Positions 54,821 through 63,390 of a stretch of DNA of 64,000 bases are shown here, one piece after another. The notes beneath the pieces were generated by a model. It was not told the DNA's origin. It worked only from the letters and a program-made list of their open reading frames with translations, and did not search any database. The stretch is taken from NCBI RefSeq assembly GCF_000146065.2, contig NC_020449.1, positions 1,402,654 to 1,466,653 on the forward strand. The letters are read 5' to 3'. This DNA comes from Candidatus Cloacimonas acidaminovorans str. Evry (GTDB lineage Bacteria; Cloacimonadota; Cloacimonadia; Cloacimonadales; Cloacimonadaceae). Position 1 is the stretch's first letter. Each line of letters opens with the position of its first letter. The translations under genes were made by a program, and so were the position numbers.

Positions 54821-55201
54821 CTTCTTATTTCACAAAGAGGAAAGAGAGCAGGGTTTAATGTAGAATGTAAAATGTAGAATGTAGAATGTATAATGTAGAA
54901 TTGAGAGTGGAGAATTATAAATTCTTTCTAATATATATCTGTGTTATCCGTAAAAGCTGTGTTATCTGTGAGAGATAATTCTATGGCGTTATAAGTAATA
55001 AGCACCGTCAAAGATATCAACCAGCTAAAAAGTTATCAAGGCGCAAATGACTCCTGTCTTACAATGCAAATAAATCCTAACTTTCATTCTCAATTCTCCA
55101 TTTTCAATAGTCAATTAATCCTCTTTTTCTCTTGCCCTCTTTGTAAAATAATCCTCTTTTTCTCTTTGTTCCCCTTTTTATCATTTCATTCTTTTTACTT
55201 T
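54821..55201. other. Intergenic region with 7-bp tandem repeat
   Basis: GTAGAAT-type units recur every 7 bp at about 54860-54903. CTGTGTTATC-type repeats lie near 54930-54975, and T-rich tracts near 55080-55200. No gene seen; this is a convergent junction between the nrd run and the methyltransferase. Confidence 0.65.
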
Positions 55202-56101
55202 CTATTCCAATTCCAGAGTTAATTGATCCAAATAAGTGCTAATCCTTCTATTGCATAGCTCTATATAAGCAGGTTCAATTTCATAACCAATAAAATAGCG
55301 ATGTGATTTTAAAGAAGATATTGCAGTTGTTCCGCTGCCCATAAAAGGATCAAGAATTATATCATCCTGGAAGGAATATAACTGTATTAAACGGTAAGGA
55401 AGTTCTTCAGGAAAAGGTGCCGGGTGTCCAATTTTTTTAGCTGATTCCGCTTTCATAACCCACACTGATTTTGTCCATTCTATAAAGTCCTCTTTTCGGA
55501 TTGTGCTTTGTTTACCTTTTTTGTTTCTATTATAATCTCCTTTGGAAAAAATTAAAATATATTCGTGAATATCCCTTAAAATAGGATTGGTAGCACTCAT
55601 CCAGCTTCCCCAGGCAGTAGAGGGACTGGCACTTGATGCCTTATTCCAAATTATTTCACCCCTCATATTAAAACCAATGTTTATCATAATTTGGGAGATA
55701 TAATCGGACAGAGGAATATAAGGTTTCCTTCCAATATTAGCTACATTAATACAAGCTCTTCCACCATTAACTAAGACCCTGTATGTTTCCCTGAAAGAAT
55801 TTTCTAACAATTCCAGATATTGTCTCAGGGATAAATTCTTATCATAGTCCTTGCTAACATTGTAAGGTGGTGAGGTTATCATTAAATGAACAGAATTATC
55901 AGGAATTTCCTGCATATTTTCAGCAGAACCAAGAATAACCTTATTCAAATATTCCTCAGGGAATGGATTTTCTGTTTTATCTATCACTTTTTTAGTTTGT
56001 ATCTCTTCGTATAATTTAGAGTCATAAAACTTGGAAGAGTCGTGATTTATTCTTCCCTTTGTGCCAAATGAACTGGTAGATGTTCCTGTTATCTTGTTCA
56101 T
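55202..56101 (-). CDS. Beta-class DNA methyltransferase (probable N4-cytosine)
   Basis: 299 residues. The catalytic motif TSPPY (76-80) precedes the SAM-binding motif DPFMGSGTTA (251-260), the order of beta-class amino-methyltransferases. The TSPPY form and the block WNKASSASPSTAWGSWMSATN (split here for reading) are common in N4-cytosine enzymes. Its ATG overlaps the stop of the upstream short gene by one base, an arrangement typical of restriction-modification pairs. The recognition site cannot be read. Confidence 0.88.
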   Translation of the reverse strand: MNKITGTSTSSFGTKGRINHDSSKFYDSKLYEEIQTKKVIDKTENPFPEEYLNKVILGSAENMQEIPDNSVHLMITSPPYNVSKDYDKNLSLRQYLELLENSFRETYRVLVNGGRACINVANIGRKPYIPLSDYISQIMINIGFNMRGEIIWNKASSASPSTAWGSWMSATNPILRDIHEYILIFSKGDYNRNKKGKQSTIRKEDFIEWTKSVWVMKAESAKKIGHPAPFPEELPYRLIQLYSFQDDIILDPFMGSGTTAISSLKSHRYFIGYEIEPAYIELCNRRISTYLDQLTLELE

Positions 56102-56481
56102 TATTTGCCTTTAAGAAGTTCAATGAATTTCTCTGCTTTAGCGGTATCGGTTTTCTCTCTTGCCGCTATACTTATGTATTTGCCAATTTGTGGCTTATTT
56201 AACATAGTAGATAGAAAATAATATTCGTTAGTTACGAGCTCTTCGCAATCATTAATAATATCAGTTACATTGTTATAGGTTTTAAATCCCAACCGGGGTG
56301 AGTTCTTTATATAATCATCAATTTCTGATGGGCAAGGATTTAGAGACCAAAAACCTTGAATCACACCGGCAGATTTACACTGATTATTATTTATAATTCT
56401 TAATTCTGCATTCTTTACACCGAGAACACCGAAAACACAGAGAACACCGAGATTATTATATAATTTTGTAGTTATCTTCAT
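56101..56481 (-). CDS. Short partner of the methyltransferase, probably 5'-truncated
   Basis: 126 codons. The first third is encoded by repeat-like DNA (an ACACCGAGA-type repeat near 56418-56455), while residues from about 40 on (GFWSLNPCPSEIDDYIKNSP through FIELLKGK) look like the end of a real protein. The one-base stop/start overlap with the methyltransferase suggests the tail of a cognate restriction enzyme that has lost its beginning. I recognise no nuclease motif in what remains. Confidence 0.45.
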   Translation of the reverse strand: MKITTKLYNNLGVLCVFGVLGVKNAELRIINNNQCKSAGVIQGFWSLNPCPSEIDDYIKNSPRLGFKTYNNVTDIINDCEELVTNEYYFLSTMLNKPQIGKYISIAAREKTDTAKAEKFIELLKGK

Positions 56482-56518
56482 TCACAATTTTCAATTCTCA
56501 ATTTTTCATTCTTCATTT

Positions 56519-58411
56519 TTATGCCAGATATTTTTTTACCGTAGCAATAAGTGACGTAGTATCCAAGCCAGCCCAATGGTAGAGTTCATTTGCTTCTCCG
56601 GACATCGGGTATTGTGTAACCCCGATTTTAACTAATTTTACACCCAGAGAATTGACGGCAAGAGCATCGGCAATAGAGGTTCCCAAGCCACCATTTACAG
56701 AATGATCTTCCACACTGAAAATTATACCTTTACCGGCAGAGGACTTTACTTGAGTCAGGTCAAGATGCAAGGGTGAGGAAACATAGAGCAATTCAAGAAA
56801 AATACCTTCTTCTCGTAAGGTATCAACTGCCTTTATCGCTTTGGCAACAGGAGTTCCGCAAACCCACATACTGCCGTCATTTCCGTCTCTAAGAATATCT
56901 GCTTCACCGTAAATAAAGTTATAATCCACATCATATTGCAAAGTTCCGTCTAATTTTTTCAGCACGGGAAGTTTGGAGCGTCCCATCGTTACCAGATAAT
57001 TTCCTGGTTTATTAATCAACCAGCGGATAATTCTATCGGTTTGATTGGCGTCTGCAGGAAAGATAAGTTTAAAGCCAAAGAGGTTTCTGGTTAAAGAAAT
57101 ATAGTCAATACACTGATGGGTCTTTCCATCTGCACCTACATCTATGCCTGTATGTGTAACAACTGTTTTCAGATTGGTTTGATTGATATCGTTAAGACGT
57201 TGATTATTATAGACCTCTGCAATACCGAAAACACCAAAATCACTCCAGAAGGTCTGAATTCCACAAATAGAAAGAGCTCCTCCCATCACGCAAGTATGCT
57301 GTTCCATAATCCCGCACTGGAAAAAGTTTTGGGGACTTACCTGGGCAAATTCTTCCGTCTTTACGCTTGTAGCCAAATCGCAATCCAAAACCACAATTGG
57401 CGTTTTGGCATTAGCATTTACTTTGGCTAAATCGGCAATTGTTTTTCCCCAGGCGCTTCTGCAATCGCTATCTGTTTCATACCGAACGGGCTTGCCTATT
57501 GTAAAATCGGGCTCAAAAGCAAAACTGATTTGCGGGTTTTGTTCCGGCTTAAATTCCGAGCGCAGTTTACGGTATTTTTTCAGTTCATTCTCTGTTCCCA
57601 ATTCCTTCAAGGCGTTTTCCAATTGAGCTTCGGACAAAGCAGAACCGTGATATTGGGCATTATTTTCCATAAAAGTCACGCCTTTACCCATTACCGTATG
57701 TGCCAGAATCATTGTTGGTTGCTGAAAAGCGCGTGCATTGTCAAGGGCAGTAAGAATAAGAGGAATATTGTGACCATCAACTTCCATCACTTTCCAGCCA
57801 TCTGATTCCCAGTTTTTTCGGATATTTTGAGGCATAACATTATGGATGGAACCGCTTATCTGCAATTGATTATAGTCAATAATAGCGATAATATTATTTA
57901 GGCAATATTTTACTGCAAAACGTCTTGCCTCGCTAATCTGACCCTTTTGCTGTTCTCCGTCACCCATAAAAACATAAACATTGTAGGGAATTTTGTTTAT
58001 CCGGGAAGCAAGTGCAAAGCCAGTTCCGGCAGATAAACCCTGACCTAAATTCCCACTACTCCATTCCACCCCCGGAACTCTGCGTTCAGTATGACCTTCA
58101 AAAATACTTCCCGTAAGCCGAAATTGAGCGATTGCTTCGTCCAGATCAAAATAGCCCAGAAGTCCAAGAGCGCTGAAAACAGCGGGAGAAATATGTCCAT
58201 TGCTGATTATAACTCTATCTCTATCTGGCATTTGGGGTTGAGCAGGATTATGTTTTATAGTATTATACACGCACAAAAGAAGGTCAATTGAGGACATTGA
58301 ACCGCCAGGATGACCCGAACCGGCAAGAGTTGTCATTGTTAAAATTGCTTTTCTGGCTTCATTTGCCTGTGTTTTAATAGTATTAATCAAGTCCTGAATA
58401 TCGGTTTTCAT
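56519..58411 (-). CDS. tkt: Transketolase (full-length)
   Basis: 630 residues in one chain. The thiamine-diphosphate region has SGHPGGSMSS, EGHTERRVPGVEWSSGNLGQ then GL, and GDGEQQKGQISEARR followed by IAIIDYNQLQISG. The pyrimidine-binding half has GIMEQHTCVMGGALS and HTGIDVGADGKTHQ. It interconverts pentose-pathway sugars. AGGA precedes the ATG. The tRNA-Ala gene lies upstream on the same strand. Confidence 0.94.
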   Translation of the reverse strand: MKTDIQDLINTIKTQANEARKAILTMTTLAGSGHPGGSMSSIDLLLCVYNTIKHNPAQPQMPDRDRVIISNGHISPAVFSALGLLGYFDLDEAIAQFRLTGSIFEGHTERRVPGVEWSSGNLGQGLSAGTGFALASRINKIPYNVYVFMGDGEQQKGQISEARRFAVKYCLNNIIAIIDYNQLQISGSIHNVMPQNIRKNWESDGWKVMEVDGHNIPLILTALDNARAFQQPTMILAHTVMGKGVTFMENNAQYHGSALSEAQLENALKELGTENELKKYRKLRSEFKPEQNPQISFAFEPDFTIGKPVRYETDSDCRSAWGKTIADLAKVNANAKTPIVVLDCDLATSVKTEEFAQVSPQNFFQCGIMEQHTCVMGGALSICGIQTFWSDFGVFGIAEVYNNQRLNDINQTNLKTVVTHTGIDVGADGKTHQCIDYISLTRNLFGFKLIFPADANQTDRIIRWLINKPGNYLVTMGRSKLPVLKKLDGTLQYDVDYNFIYGEADILRDGNDGSMWVCGTPVAKAIKAVDTLREEGIFLELLYVSSPLHLDLTQVKSSAGKGIIFSVEDHSVNGGLGTSIADALAVNSLGVKLVKIGVTQYPMSGEANELYHWAGLDTTSLIATVKKYLA

Positions 58412-58454
58412 TTGTTTTCCTTATATTCTATTTTTCCCTTGCATAAAAGTTTAT

Positions 58455-58485
58455 CCCCTTCACCAATTCCTTTTTGATGAAGGGG
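58455..58485 (-). terminator. Stem-loop between tRNA-Ala and tkt
   Basis: CCCCTTCA (58455-58462) and TGAAGGGG (58478-58485) form an 8-bp stem with a 15-base loop. It would end the tRNA-Ala transcript before tkt; the U-tract after it on the minus strand is weak. Confidence 0.5.
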
Positions 58486-58494
58486 AATAAAAAA

Positions 58495-58570
58495 TGGTGG
58501 AGCATAGCGGGATCGAACCGCTGACCTCATGACTGCCAGTCATGCGCTCTCCCAGCTGAGCTAATGCCCC
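58495..58570 (-). tRNA. tRNA-Ala (GGC)
   Basis: 76 nt including encoded CCA. The acceptor stem GGGGCAT/ATGCTCC has one G-U pair. The D-arm starts AGCTCAG, the anticodon arm GACTGGCAGTC gives GGC, and the T-loop is TTCGATC. A TTGACA lies 56 bases upstream of the 5' end (58626-58621), farther than for the other tRNAs. Confidence 0.95.
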
Positions 58571-58889
58571 AATAGAAAAATCACTTTATATGAGTGCATT
58601 GCCTGCAAAGGGCAGAATTCTGTCAAGCAGAAACTACAGCATTTCTCCTTTATTATTCTGTAACTTACTGTCGGATTGTCAATTGAAAAACTAATATTTC
58701 TCTATATTAACTACATTGGGCTAGTAATGATTTTTTTTCACCTTTTAATGGGAAAATAAAGGGTGGAAAGTTTTTTCTTTACTCTGGAAACTAAAGATTG
58801 CTTATGGAATTTATACTTCAGGCAATTTCTATCTTTGCTAAAACCAGCATAATATATACAAACTTTCCTATCAATCCTTAGCCAAAAGC

Positions 58890-58968
58890 GTTAATCTGGC
58901 CTTAATCAAGCGTTAATCAAGCGTTAATAATTAACGCTTGATTAAGGTATGATTAACTCTTGATTAAC
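58890..58968. repeat. 11-bp-phased mirror array GTTAAT|ATTAAC (D)
   Basis: GTTAAT/CTTAAT starts at 58890, 58901, 58912 and 58923. ATTAAC/ATTAAG starts at 58930, 58941, 58952 and 58963. Each half has an exact 11-bp period. The centre is a perfect palindrome with 16-bp arms (58913-58928 and 58930-58945) around base 58929. Confidence 0.9.
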
Positions 58969-59320
58969 AGTTTCACCTTATAACAAACTTGAGGTTGAAA
59001 AAGTGACATCTTCCCCACATTCTACCTCCAATTCCACATTTCCCTTACCACTAATTTTTGCGGTAAGGGGGCAAAATAACGGATAAACTGAATTATTTCC
59101 GCTTACATCCAACCCAGCATTATCGTTTTACCTAACCTTTCGCTAAGGAATCAAAATAAGGGAGATACGGCGTCCTCGCCCTCTACATCCAATCCGGCAG
59201 TTCCCTTCCAACAAACATTTTGGTAATGCAATAGCTTGGCAGAAGGTTAAACAATGAGAATAGTGTTTTCCCTAAAATTAAGCGGAGGAACAGCGTCCTC
59301 CGTCTACACAACGAAAGTTA

Positions 59321-59350
59321 TTGACAAAATTTACCCTGTCCAAGTTTTGG
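59321..59350 (+). promoter_or_regulatory. Candidate tRNA-Pro promoter TTGACA-N19-TTTGG
   Basis: TTGACA at 59321-59326 and TTTGG at 59346-59350. The tRNA starts at 59363, 42 bases from the start of TTGACA, exactly as for tRNA-Leu. Confidence 0.55.
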
Positions 59351-59362
59351 ATTATAGACAAA

Positions 59363-59440
<78 letters not shown>

Positions 59441-59459
59441 ATGTAAAATATTTTGGCTT

Positions 59460-59535
59460 GGGCGCTTAGCTCAGTTGGGAGAGCACATGCTTTACACGCA
59501 TGTGGTCGGGGGTTCGAGTCCCTTAGCGCCCACCA
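59460..59535 (+). tRNA. tRNA-Val (TAC)
   Basis: 76 nt with encoded CCA. The acceptor stem GGGCGCT/AGCGCCC is perfect, the anticodon loop TTTACAC gives TAC, and GTTCGAGTC is the T-arm. It probably shares the tRNA-Pro promoter. Confidence 0.96.
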
Positions 59536-59583
59536 TTTTTATTTTATAGTTTGGAAATAGATAAATACGATAAGTGGTGAGGA

Positions 59584-60555
59584 ATGAAAATAGCAATCAC
59601 AGGAGCCAACGGATTTGTAGGCAGTAATCTGGTTAAACACTTTCTTTCTGCTGGCTATGAAGTTAAGGCAATAATCCGGGCTAATGCTGCCACTACATTT
59701 ATTCCTTCCAGTGCACAAATCGTTAGGGTAGATTATGATGATGTAACTTCACTCCTTACCGCTTTTACCGGGGTAGATATAATAATCCATAATGCCGGAA
59801 AAACAAAAGCAAATAATGCGGAACAGATGTTCAAAGCCAATTTGGGTATTACGGAAAAAATTATTGCAGCAAGCAATAGAATTGCCGAATCACAGCAGAT
59901 TATTTATCTTAGTTCACAGGCAGCATCGCGTCCCAGTATTAATAATATTCCCGTAAAAGAAGATGAATTAGGAGCACCAATAACAATTTATGGTAAAAGC
60001 AAACTGGCTGCAGAAGAGGTAATTAAGCAAAAATGTAAAAAGTATTATACCATTATCCGTCCCTGTTCTGTTTACGGCTGTGGAGATAAGGACTTTTTAC
60101 AGCTTTTTAAAATAGTGGATAGAGGATTTAGTTTCCAAATAGGGCACAAAGATAAACTGCTGAATATGATTTATGTTTCCGAATTATGTCGGTTTATTGA
60201 ACTCTGTGTAAATAATCCCTCTGCCTATTCTCAGACCTTTTTTGCTACCGATGGACAGGTCTATAAGCAGAGCGATATTTTTTCCGCTATTGCCAAAGCC
60301 CTGAATAAACATCCTATAACAATTACTGTTCCCGAAAGTTTAGCCAAAATTGTATTTTATGCGGGAGACCTTTATGGGCATCTTTTCCACAAAGAAGTAG
60401 TAGTTAACAAGGAAAAAATGAAGGAAATTCTGGCTGATGCCTGGCTCGCAGATATCTCTAAAGCTCAAAATATTCTTGGCTGGCAACCCATAGCCAATCT
60501 GGAAAATAATATTAAGGATACCGCAAAGTGTTACCGCGCATTGGGTTGGCTATAA
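59584..60555 (+). CDS. NAD-dependent epimerase/dehydratase (extended SDR)
   Basis: 323 residues. The NAD-binding glycine motif is GANGFVGSN (7-15), the catalytic pair lies in TIYGKSKLAAEE (YxxxK), and RPCSVYGCGD and the substrate-side NMIYVSELCRF follow. It probably acts on a nucleotide sugar or a steroid-like/isoprenoid substrate; the exact reaction is not readable. TGAGGA precedes the ATG. The last 28 bases overlap the next gene in another frame. Confidence 0.88.
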   Translation: MKIAITGANGFVGSNLVKHFLSAGYEVKAIIRANAATTFIPSSAQIVRVDYDDVTSLLTAFTGVDIIIHNAGKTKANNAEQMFKANLGITEKIIAASNRIAESQQIIYLSSQAASRPSINNIPVKEDELGAPITIYGKSKLAAEEVIKQKCKKYYTIIRPCSVYGCGDKDFLQLFKIVDRGFSFQIGHKDKLLNMIYVSELCRFIELCVNNPSAYSQTFFATDGQVYKQSDIFSAIAKALNKHPITITVPESLAKIVFYAGDLYGHLFHKEVVVNKEKMKEILADAWLADISKAQNILGWQPIANLENNIKDTAKCYRALGWL

Positions 60556-62216
60556 TATTTGTTCTGCTGTTCCTTCCTTTGAGCGCGGAAGAAATATTGT
60601 TAGAGGAAAATATATCTGAAACCGACACAATAAGTTACACCGTCCACGAAATAGCTAAAACAGATATTGAGAATTGGATAAAAAAGAACAGAATTGATAC
60701 TCGTGAATCTGTTTTCAGCACTGCTCCCATTCATTTAGACCTGGGTGATTTGTATCATAATTGTTATTTCTATTTGGGAAGAACCAATTTACCGATGCCG
60801 GAAAGAAACGGTTTTGAGACATTTTCCGGGATATTTTCGCCTGCTTTGTATCACGGTTCATTCAATACCCTGTATCCGGTTAAAAAATATCAAAGAACGG
60901 TAAATTATACCAATAGAACTTATCCTTTTGCTCCTGTTCTAACTTCTGTGGATGCAGGACTGGGTGATTATGATCATCACTACGCCAGAATTAATTTTGT
61001 TAAAAACGAGCTGTTTTCTTATTCAGAATTGGAATACCAAGGTGATTTACTAGCTCAAAACGGCTTCTGGTCGGATATAACCTCTGCAGAAACAGCAATG
61101 AAACATCGTCTTTCCCGGAAAGGAAAACTATTTAACTGGGAAGCTGAATATGCAAGTTGGAAAAAAGATATTGCAATGAATGATTTGCTCCCTTTTTATT
61201 GGCAACTTACCAACTTCAAAATTGATTATGAATTACAACAGATTTATGCGGAATTGGGAATCCCCTGGGTAAAACTGAAATTTTTACAAGAATCCGAAAC
61301 TGCTTCTGCCAGAGAGTTTTATGAAACATACAAACGCAAGTCCACAAGAGTTCAGATTAGCTCGGAACAGAAATTCGGTTTTGGGCAATATCAAACTTTG
61401 TATGAACATAACTGGAATAAAGACGATAAATACTTCTGCGGATTCTATGATGAAGAAGAATATGAAGATAAACTTGCCCTCGCTTTTAAGATAGATAACC
61501 CGCTGGAAATTGACTTAAGCGGTGACTGGCTTGACTGGAAACGGGGAAGATTATTTGCCGATATTGCATATTCTCTTCAAAACTTTGAAGCGGGAGTAAC
61601 CTATAAACAACTTTTAGGCAAAGACCCTTCTTCCCTGAAGGGTAAAGATATTTTTAATTCCTCGGGAGAATTGGAGTTGATAGATATATCCATTCCCCGA
61701 GAGGTATCCGTTCAATTCAGCTATAACCTTTGGAATATTAAACCCTTAATCGCTGTGGGCAGCAAAGAAATTAAACAAAAAGCAGATAGCACCTGGTTTA
61801 ATTTGGAAAAACAACAGCCCTTCATGCGCCTGGCAATGGATGCTAATTTCACCTGGAAAAATTGGCAGTTAATCGCCAGACCTGAATGGGTAATAAGCAA
61901 ATACTATCAAAACTTGACCGAAAGTCCCGAATACCGCTTTCAAAGTGTGCAACAAATAAAATACCATTTACCTTACGATAATTCGGTAGTTGCCGGTTGC
62001 GGTATCTATGGTCACTCTGGATATTATATTGCCAATGCCGTAAACCCATCTTTAATTGAGGCATCAACAATTTTGGATGTCTGGGCTGGTTTTGATATCA
62101 GCAACTACTTTGAATTACGTGCGGGAATTAAAAACGCTCTTTCTTCAGCAATTTATGGTGCCTATTCGGTTCCGACATCACTCTATGTGCAAGTTCTTTG
62201 GCTCTACTTGAATTAA
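60528..62216 (+). CDS. Putative outer-membrane beta-barrel protein
   Basis: 562 residues with a GTG start inside the epimerase gene and a signal peptide (LPRIGLAIIFVLLFLPLSA). The body alternates aromatic and polar residues in strand-like segments (for example FKIDYELQQIYAELGIP and NYFELRAGIKNALSSAIYGA) and ends with an aromatic-rich strand LYVQVLWLYLN, typical of outer-membrane barrels. N-terminal residues 25-130 may form a periplasmic segment. No specific family is recognised; a porin- or TonB-receptor-like barrel without a plug is possible. Confidence 0.7.
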   Translation: MLPRIGLAIIFVLLFLPLSAEEILLEENISETDTISYTVHEIAKTDIENWIKKNRIDTRESVFSTAPIHLDLGDLYHNCYFYLGRTNLPMPERNGFETFSGIFSPALYHGSFNTLYPVKKYQRTVNYTNRTYPFAPVLTSVDAGLGDYDHHYARINFVKNELFSYSELEYQGDLLAQNGFWSDITSAETAMKHRLSRKGKLFNWEAEYASWKKDIAMNDLLPFYWQLTNFKIDYELQQIYAELGIPWVKLKFLQESETASAREFYETYKRKSTRVQISSEQKFGFGQYQTLYEHNWNKDDKYFCGFYDEEEYEDKLALAFKIDNPLEIDLSGDWLDWKRGRLFADIAYSLQNFEAGVTYKQLLGKDPSSLKGKDIFNSSGELELIDISIPREVSVQFSYNLWNIKPLIAVGSKEIKQKADSTWFNLEKQQPFMRLAMDANFTWKNWQLIARPEWVISKYYQNLTESPEYRFQSVQQIKYHLPYDNSVVAGCGIYGHSGYYIANAVNPSLIEASTILDVWAGFDISNYFELRAGIKNALSSAIYGAYSVPTSLYVQVLWLYLN

Positions 62217-62525
62217 CGAAAAAACAAAAAGTGCTGGAGTATTAAAGTGCTGGAGTACTGGAGTGCTGGAGTGCTGAAGTTGGTAAGTGATATAAATATC
62301 AAATTGAAAATGCATAAATATTATTTTACCTTATGTAGATTCCTGCTTCCACAGGAATGATAAATGGCTCATCATCCAAAAAATGATCTTCTTCATTCTT
62401 TCTGTGCTCTTTATGATTTCAGTATCCTCGGTGTAAAAAAAATCGGTGCTGTTGATGTGCTTGACAAAATACGCTCTTTATTTTGAATTGAATTTATCTT
62501 ATAAATGAGGTTTAATAATTGAAAA
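62217..62525. other. Intergenic region with 8-bp tandem repeat
   Basis: AGTGCTGG/AGTACTGG units recur every 8 bp at about 62229-62280, the same motif as at 48975. The rest is AT-rich. TTGACA at 62461-62466 may be the -35 element of the TatD gene, with no clear -10. Confidence 0.65.
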
Positions 62526-63326
62526 ATGAAATTATTTGAAACACATGCCCATCTGGATCATCCCGATTTTGATGCCGACAGAGAAACCATAATTAACAAA
62601 TGCTTTAGCAGTGGCATTGAATATATCATCAATGTTGCTTTCAATAAGGAAACGGCATATAGTTCTTTGGAGCTGGCTAAAAAGCATTTGCACATCTTTT
62701 CTACTGTTGGCTTTCATCCTCATGATGCAGTGGATTTTGATGCCGAGGTGGTAAAAAAACTGGCAAGAGAAAAAAAGGTCTTGGCTATCGGGGAAATCGG
62801 ACTGGACTTTTTTCGGAATTTATCTCCTTTTACGGTTCAAAGAGAGGTTTTTAATAATCAAGCACATTTGGCTGTAGAATATGATTTGCCGATAATTGTT
62901 CACGACAGAGATGCTCATCAGGAATGTTATAACATTCTGAAAAAAAATGGAGTTAAAGAAGCTGTCTTTCATTGTTTTACGGGTGATATTATTTTTGCAC
63001 AACAGGTTTTGGATGAGGGTTGGATGATTTCTTTTACGGCTAATATCACTTATGCTAATTCCAAATTGGATGATGTTATTCGTTTAGTTCCCTTGGATAG
63101 ATTTATGGTGGAAACGGATTGTCCCTATTTGCCTCCCTATTTACACCGCGGAAAAAGAAATTCGCCTCTTTTCCTGCCTTTAGTTGTAGAAAAGATAGCA
63201 GAAGTTAAAGAAATCAGTCCCAATGAAGTAGCAGAACTCTCTTTTGCGAATGCTTATCGTTTTTTCCGTGTCCCTCCCGACCCTGTAAAAGCATCACATA
63301 AAAAAGCCGGACATAAAAAAGCTTAA
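62526..63326 (+). CDS. TatD family metal-dependent hydrolase
   Basis: 266 residues: ETHAHLDHPDFD with the first two metal histidines, GFHPHDA, IGEIGLDFFRN with the metal Glu, PIIVHDRDA, VFHCFTG and METDCPYLPP with the final Asp. It is a TIM-barrel deoxyribonuclease (3'-5' exonuclease in E. coli TatD). The last residues form a Lys/His-rich tail with KASHKKAGHKKA, unusual for the family and possibly nucleic-acid binding. Confidence 0.93.
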   Translation: MKLFETHAHLDHPDFDADRETIINKCFSSGIEYIINVAFNKETAYSSLELAKKHLHIFSTVGFHPHDAVDFDAEVVKKLAREKKVLAIGEIGLDFFRNLSPFTVQREVFNNQAHLAVEYDLPIIVHDRDAHQECYNILKKNGVKEAVFHCFTGDIIFAQQVLDEGWMISFTANITYANSKLDDVIRLVPLDRFMVETDCPYLPPYLHRGKRNSPLFLPLVVEKIAEVKEISPNEVAELSFANAYRFFRVPPDPVKASHKKAGHKKA

Positions 63327-63390
63327 TGTTATATATAGGTTAACTAATTAGCCGGCAAGATATTATGACTTTAAAGTGAAAGGATATATA

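Larger units (their letters stand above)
58571..59362. other. Intergenic region between divergent tRNA genes
   Basis: No gene. It carries array D and two imperfect tandem copies of about 84 bp (about 59035-59210), each with an AAAATAA(C/G)GG block and then TACATCCAA(C/T)CC. A GGAGGA...TCCTCC hairpin (59284-59302) and the tRNA-Pro promoter follow. A short frame over 59254-59469 runs through the tRNA and is not a gene. Confidence 0.7.
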
